Source: JBFXAN01 sp050184225
Lineage (GTDB): Bacteria; Chloroflexota; Dehalococcoidia; CAUJGQ01
Direction: 5' to 3'
DNA: 64,000 nt
Assembly (NCBI GenBank): GCA_050184225.1
Contig: JBFXAN010000012.1
Coordinates: 1-64,000 of the forward strand
Shown here piece after piece: positions 63,767-64,000 of the stretch. The notes beneath the pieces were generated by a model, which worked only from the letters and a program-made list of their open reading frames with translations, ran no database searches and was not told where the DNA came from. Both the position numbers and the translations under genes were made by a program. Position 1 is the first letter of the stretch. The number at the start of each line of letters is the position of its first letter.

Positions 63767-64000
63767 GGCATCCTCCCGGCTCGGTCGCGGCGACGGGACG
63801 CCGCACCGTACAACAGTTGCTGATCTCCAGTCTGACCGGCCGGCGGGAACGTCCAGGGGTACGACCATGAACGTTCCATGAAATCCGGATGTTCTTCGTA
63901 CCGCGCCCACGCGCCCAGCCCGTTGTGGACCATCAGCAACGAACCGGCATCGTCGGCTATGTCTCGTGGACACGAACCAGACAGGACTTCGACGAATGAA
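63767..64000 (-). other. Possible 3' part of a truncated gene at the window edge
   Basis: One minus-strand frame stays open from the window edge to a stop at 63724, inside the CBS-2 gene, and reads GSLLMVHNGLGAWARYEEHP, then WSYPWTFPPAGQTGDQQLLYG. It looks partly protein-like but matches no family I recognise, and it overlaps the CBS-2 gene, so it may be chance. Confidence 0.2.

Overview
The window is high-GC bacterial DNA with dense, mostly SD-led genes. It carries a chromosomal-type parA/parB pair, many BTAD/LuxR-style ATPase regulators, TrmB-type regulation, Tat-exported MBL-fold proteins and lineage-typical dispersed palindromic repeats. Together these suggest a Chloroflexota chromosome, most likely class Thermomicrobia (Sphaerobacter-like). 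This is an inference from gene content; no rRNA or tRNA gene is visible to confirm it.

Layout. 0-6 kb: the end of an IS5-type insertion sequence abuts a giant secreted multidomain protein whose stop codon lies on the IS junction. 6-9.7 kb: a regulator made of two XRE-MmyB modules, divergent from purB. 9.7-14.7 kb: three MBL-fold hydrolases, a DinB protein and a 2-hydroxyacid dehydrogenase, with two large palindromic repeat units and a small NHLP-like peptide. 14.7-22 kb: two GT-C type membrane proteins, a methyltransferase, an amino-acid-type binding lipoprotein, an SRAP protein and a GT4 glycosyltransferase. 22.2-27.8 kb: a two-gene 2-hydroxyacyl-CoA dehydratase/activase system whose large subunit ends in a Cys/Gly-rich repeat tail. 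27.8-31.6 kb: a VapBC module with a frameshifted toxin, a class III aminotransferase and an amidohydrolase whose C-terminus is written by a dispersed repeat. 31.9-37.6 kb: an apparent operon of CoA transferase, enoyl-CoA hydratase-like protein, Tat lipoprotein binding protein and two permeases, without ATPases. 37.6-43.4 kb: O-methyltransferases (one truncated), an alpha/beta hydrolase, an acyl-CoA dehydrogenase-like flavoprotein, a PPOX-fold protein and a decayed PPOX remnant.

43.5-50.8 kb: two large ATPase-LuxR regulators that share an identical 115-bp DNA segment encoding their HTH tails, plus two toxin-antitoxin modules. 50.8-55.3 kb: parB and a trmB-pfkB-parA cluster, separated by a P-loop NTPase gene and a perfect 24-bp palindrome. 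55.4-61.4 kb: a tightly packed redox/stress series (two small membrane proteins, a cupredoxin lipoprotein, a secreted helical protein, an FAD oxidoreductase, a HAD phosphatase, a transaldolase-Hsp20 fusion and a DUF488 protein). 61.4-63.8 kb: opposing short genes encoding two membrane-anchored proteins, a Gre factor and two CBS-pair proteins.

The most unusual items are the transaldolase-Hsp20 fusion, the Cys/Gly tail on the dehydratase activase, the duplicated MmyB regulator, the TrmB-flanked redox cluster with repeated operator-like boxes, and the palindrome in the split par locus.
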